Assembly: GCA_964369265.1 (NCBI GenBank)
Contig: CAYJEV010000046.1
Location: forward strand, 1 to 13,902
DNA: 13,902 nucleotides
DNA from: DAMCAP01 sp964369265
GTDB taxonomy: Bacteria; Bacillota; Clostridia; Oscillospirales; Ruminococcaceae
Direction: 5' to 3'
Positions 13,826 to 13,902 of this stretch are shown in pieces. The notes under the pieces were generated by a model, which saw only the letters and a program-made list of their open reading frames with translations, did no database searches and was not told where the DNA came from. Both the position numbers and the translations under genes were made by a program. How positions within the stretch are numbered: the first letter of the stretch is position 1; every line of letters starts with the position of its first letter.

Positions 13826-13902
13826 TATTTCCAATACCACTATAAATGATTTAATCTAAAGTTTCAATCCACTATAAAACAATGATTTCCTTAAATTTTA
13901 AT

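Larger units (their letters stand above)
13410..13902. other. Gene-poor, repeat-rich right end of the window
   Basis: This stretch of nearly 500 bases has no protein gene that I can support beyond one doubtful 8-codon frame. It contains the palindrome-rich element (13530-13667), the heptad-ended MITE-like element (13673-13825), and an AT-rich tail with a short direct repeat CCACTATAAA at 13837 and 13869. The base composition is AT-rich except for the hairpin at 13590-13619. Confidence 0.7.

Noticed and set aside
13837..13888. CCACTATAAA at 13837-13846 and 13869-13878, each followed by ATGATTT, as two CRISPR repeats
   Set aside because: The 32-base offset is too short for a repeat plus spacer, the copies share only about ten contiguous bases, and no third copy is present.

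Overview
The window is AT-rich bacterial DNA with tightly packed genes, strong GGAGG-type ribosome binding sites, intrinsic terminators, a class B sortase with a Gram-positive style lipobox, and a C_GCAxxG_C_C redox domain of a type common in anaerobes. Together these suggest a Firmicute, most likely an anaerobic Clostridia-class bacterium. That placement is inference; no rRNA or other marker is present.

Layout. (1) 1-422, plus strand: the 3' part of a glyoxalase-like VOC gene, followed by a bidirectional terminator at 470-500 that also ends the minus-strand genes. (2) 517-8811, minus strand, listed in order of transcription: DUF1294 membrane protein; YjjG-type HAD phosphatase fused to a C_GCAxxG_C_C domain; unrecognised 351-aa protein; EamA-type transporter; pxpA, pxpB and pxpC (5-oxoprolinase); then, behind its own promoter and a leader terminator, pyrB and pyrC. 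(3) 9032-10805, plus strand: a lipoprotein-type class B sortase and a membrane-anchored metallophosphoesterase. (4) 10794-11207, minus strand: cytidine deaminase cdd, whose 3' end overlaps the phosphoesterase. (5) 11577-13370, plus strand: a methyl-accepting chemotaxis protein. (6) 13371-13902: a gene-poor end with a terminator, a palindrome-rich element bounded by 21-nt direct repeats, and a MITE-like element whose ends are inverted arrays of a 7-nt repeat.

How the genes fit together. PxpABC opens 5-oxoproline to glutamate using ATP. The EamA transporter starts the same tight gene run, so it may move a related amino acid, but its substrate cannot be read from sequence. PyrB and PyrC carry out steps 2 and 3 of de novo pyrimidine synthesis. 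Cdd salvages cytidine, and the YjjG family dephosphorylates pyrimidine nucleotides, so four genes here touch pyrimidine metabolism. The pyrBC leader has a promoter, then a hairpin plus U-run placed as an attenuator, and no PyrR-binding motif that I can see.

The most unusual points are the HAD/C_GCAxxG_C_C fusion, the lipid-anchored sortase, the pyrBC leader, the inverted repeat over the transporter start, and the repeat-rich right end. A 33-nt piece of the MITE-like element recurs (30/33 identical) in the cdd leader. I found no clearly new multi-gene system. The best candidate for undescribed biology is the repeat element at 13530-13667, whose hairpin loop is complementary to both flanking repeats.
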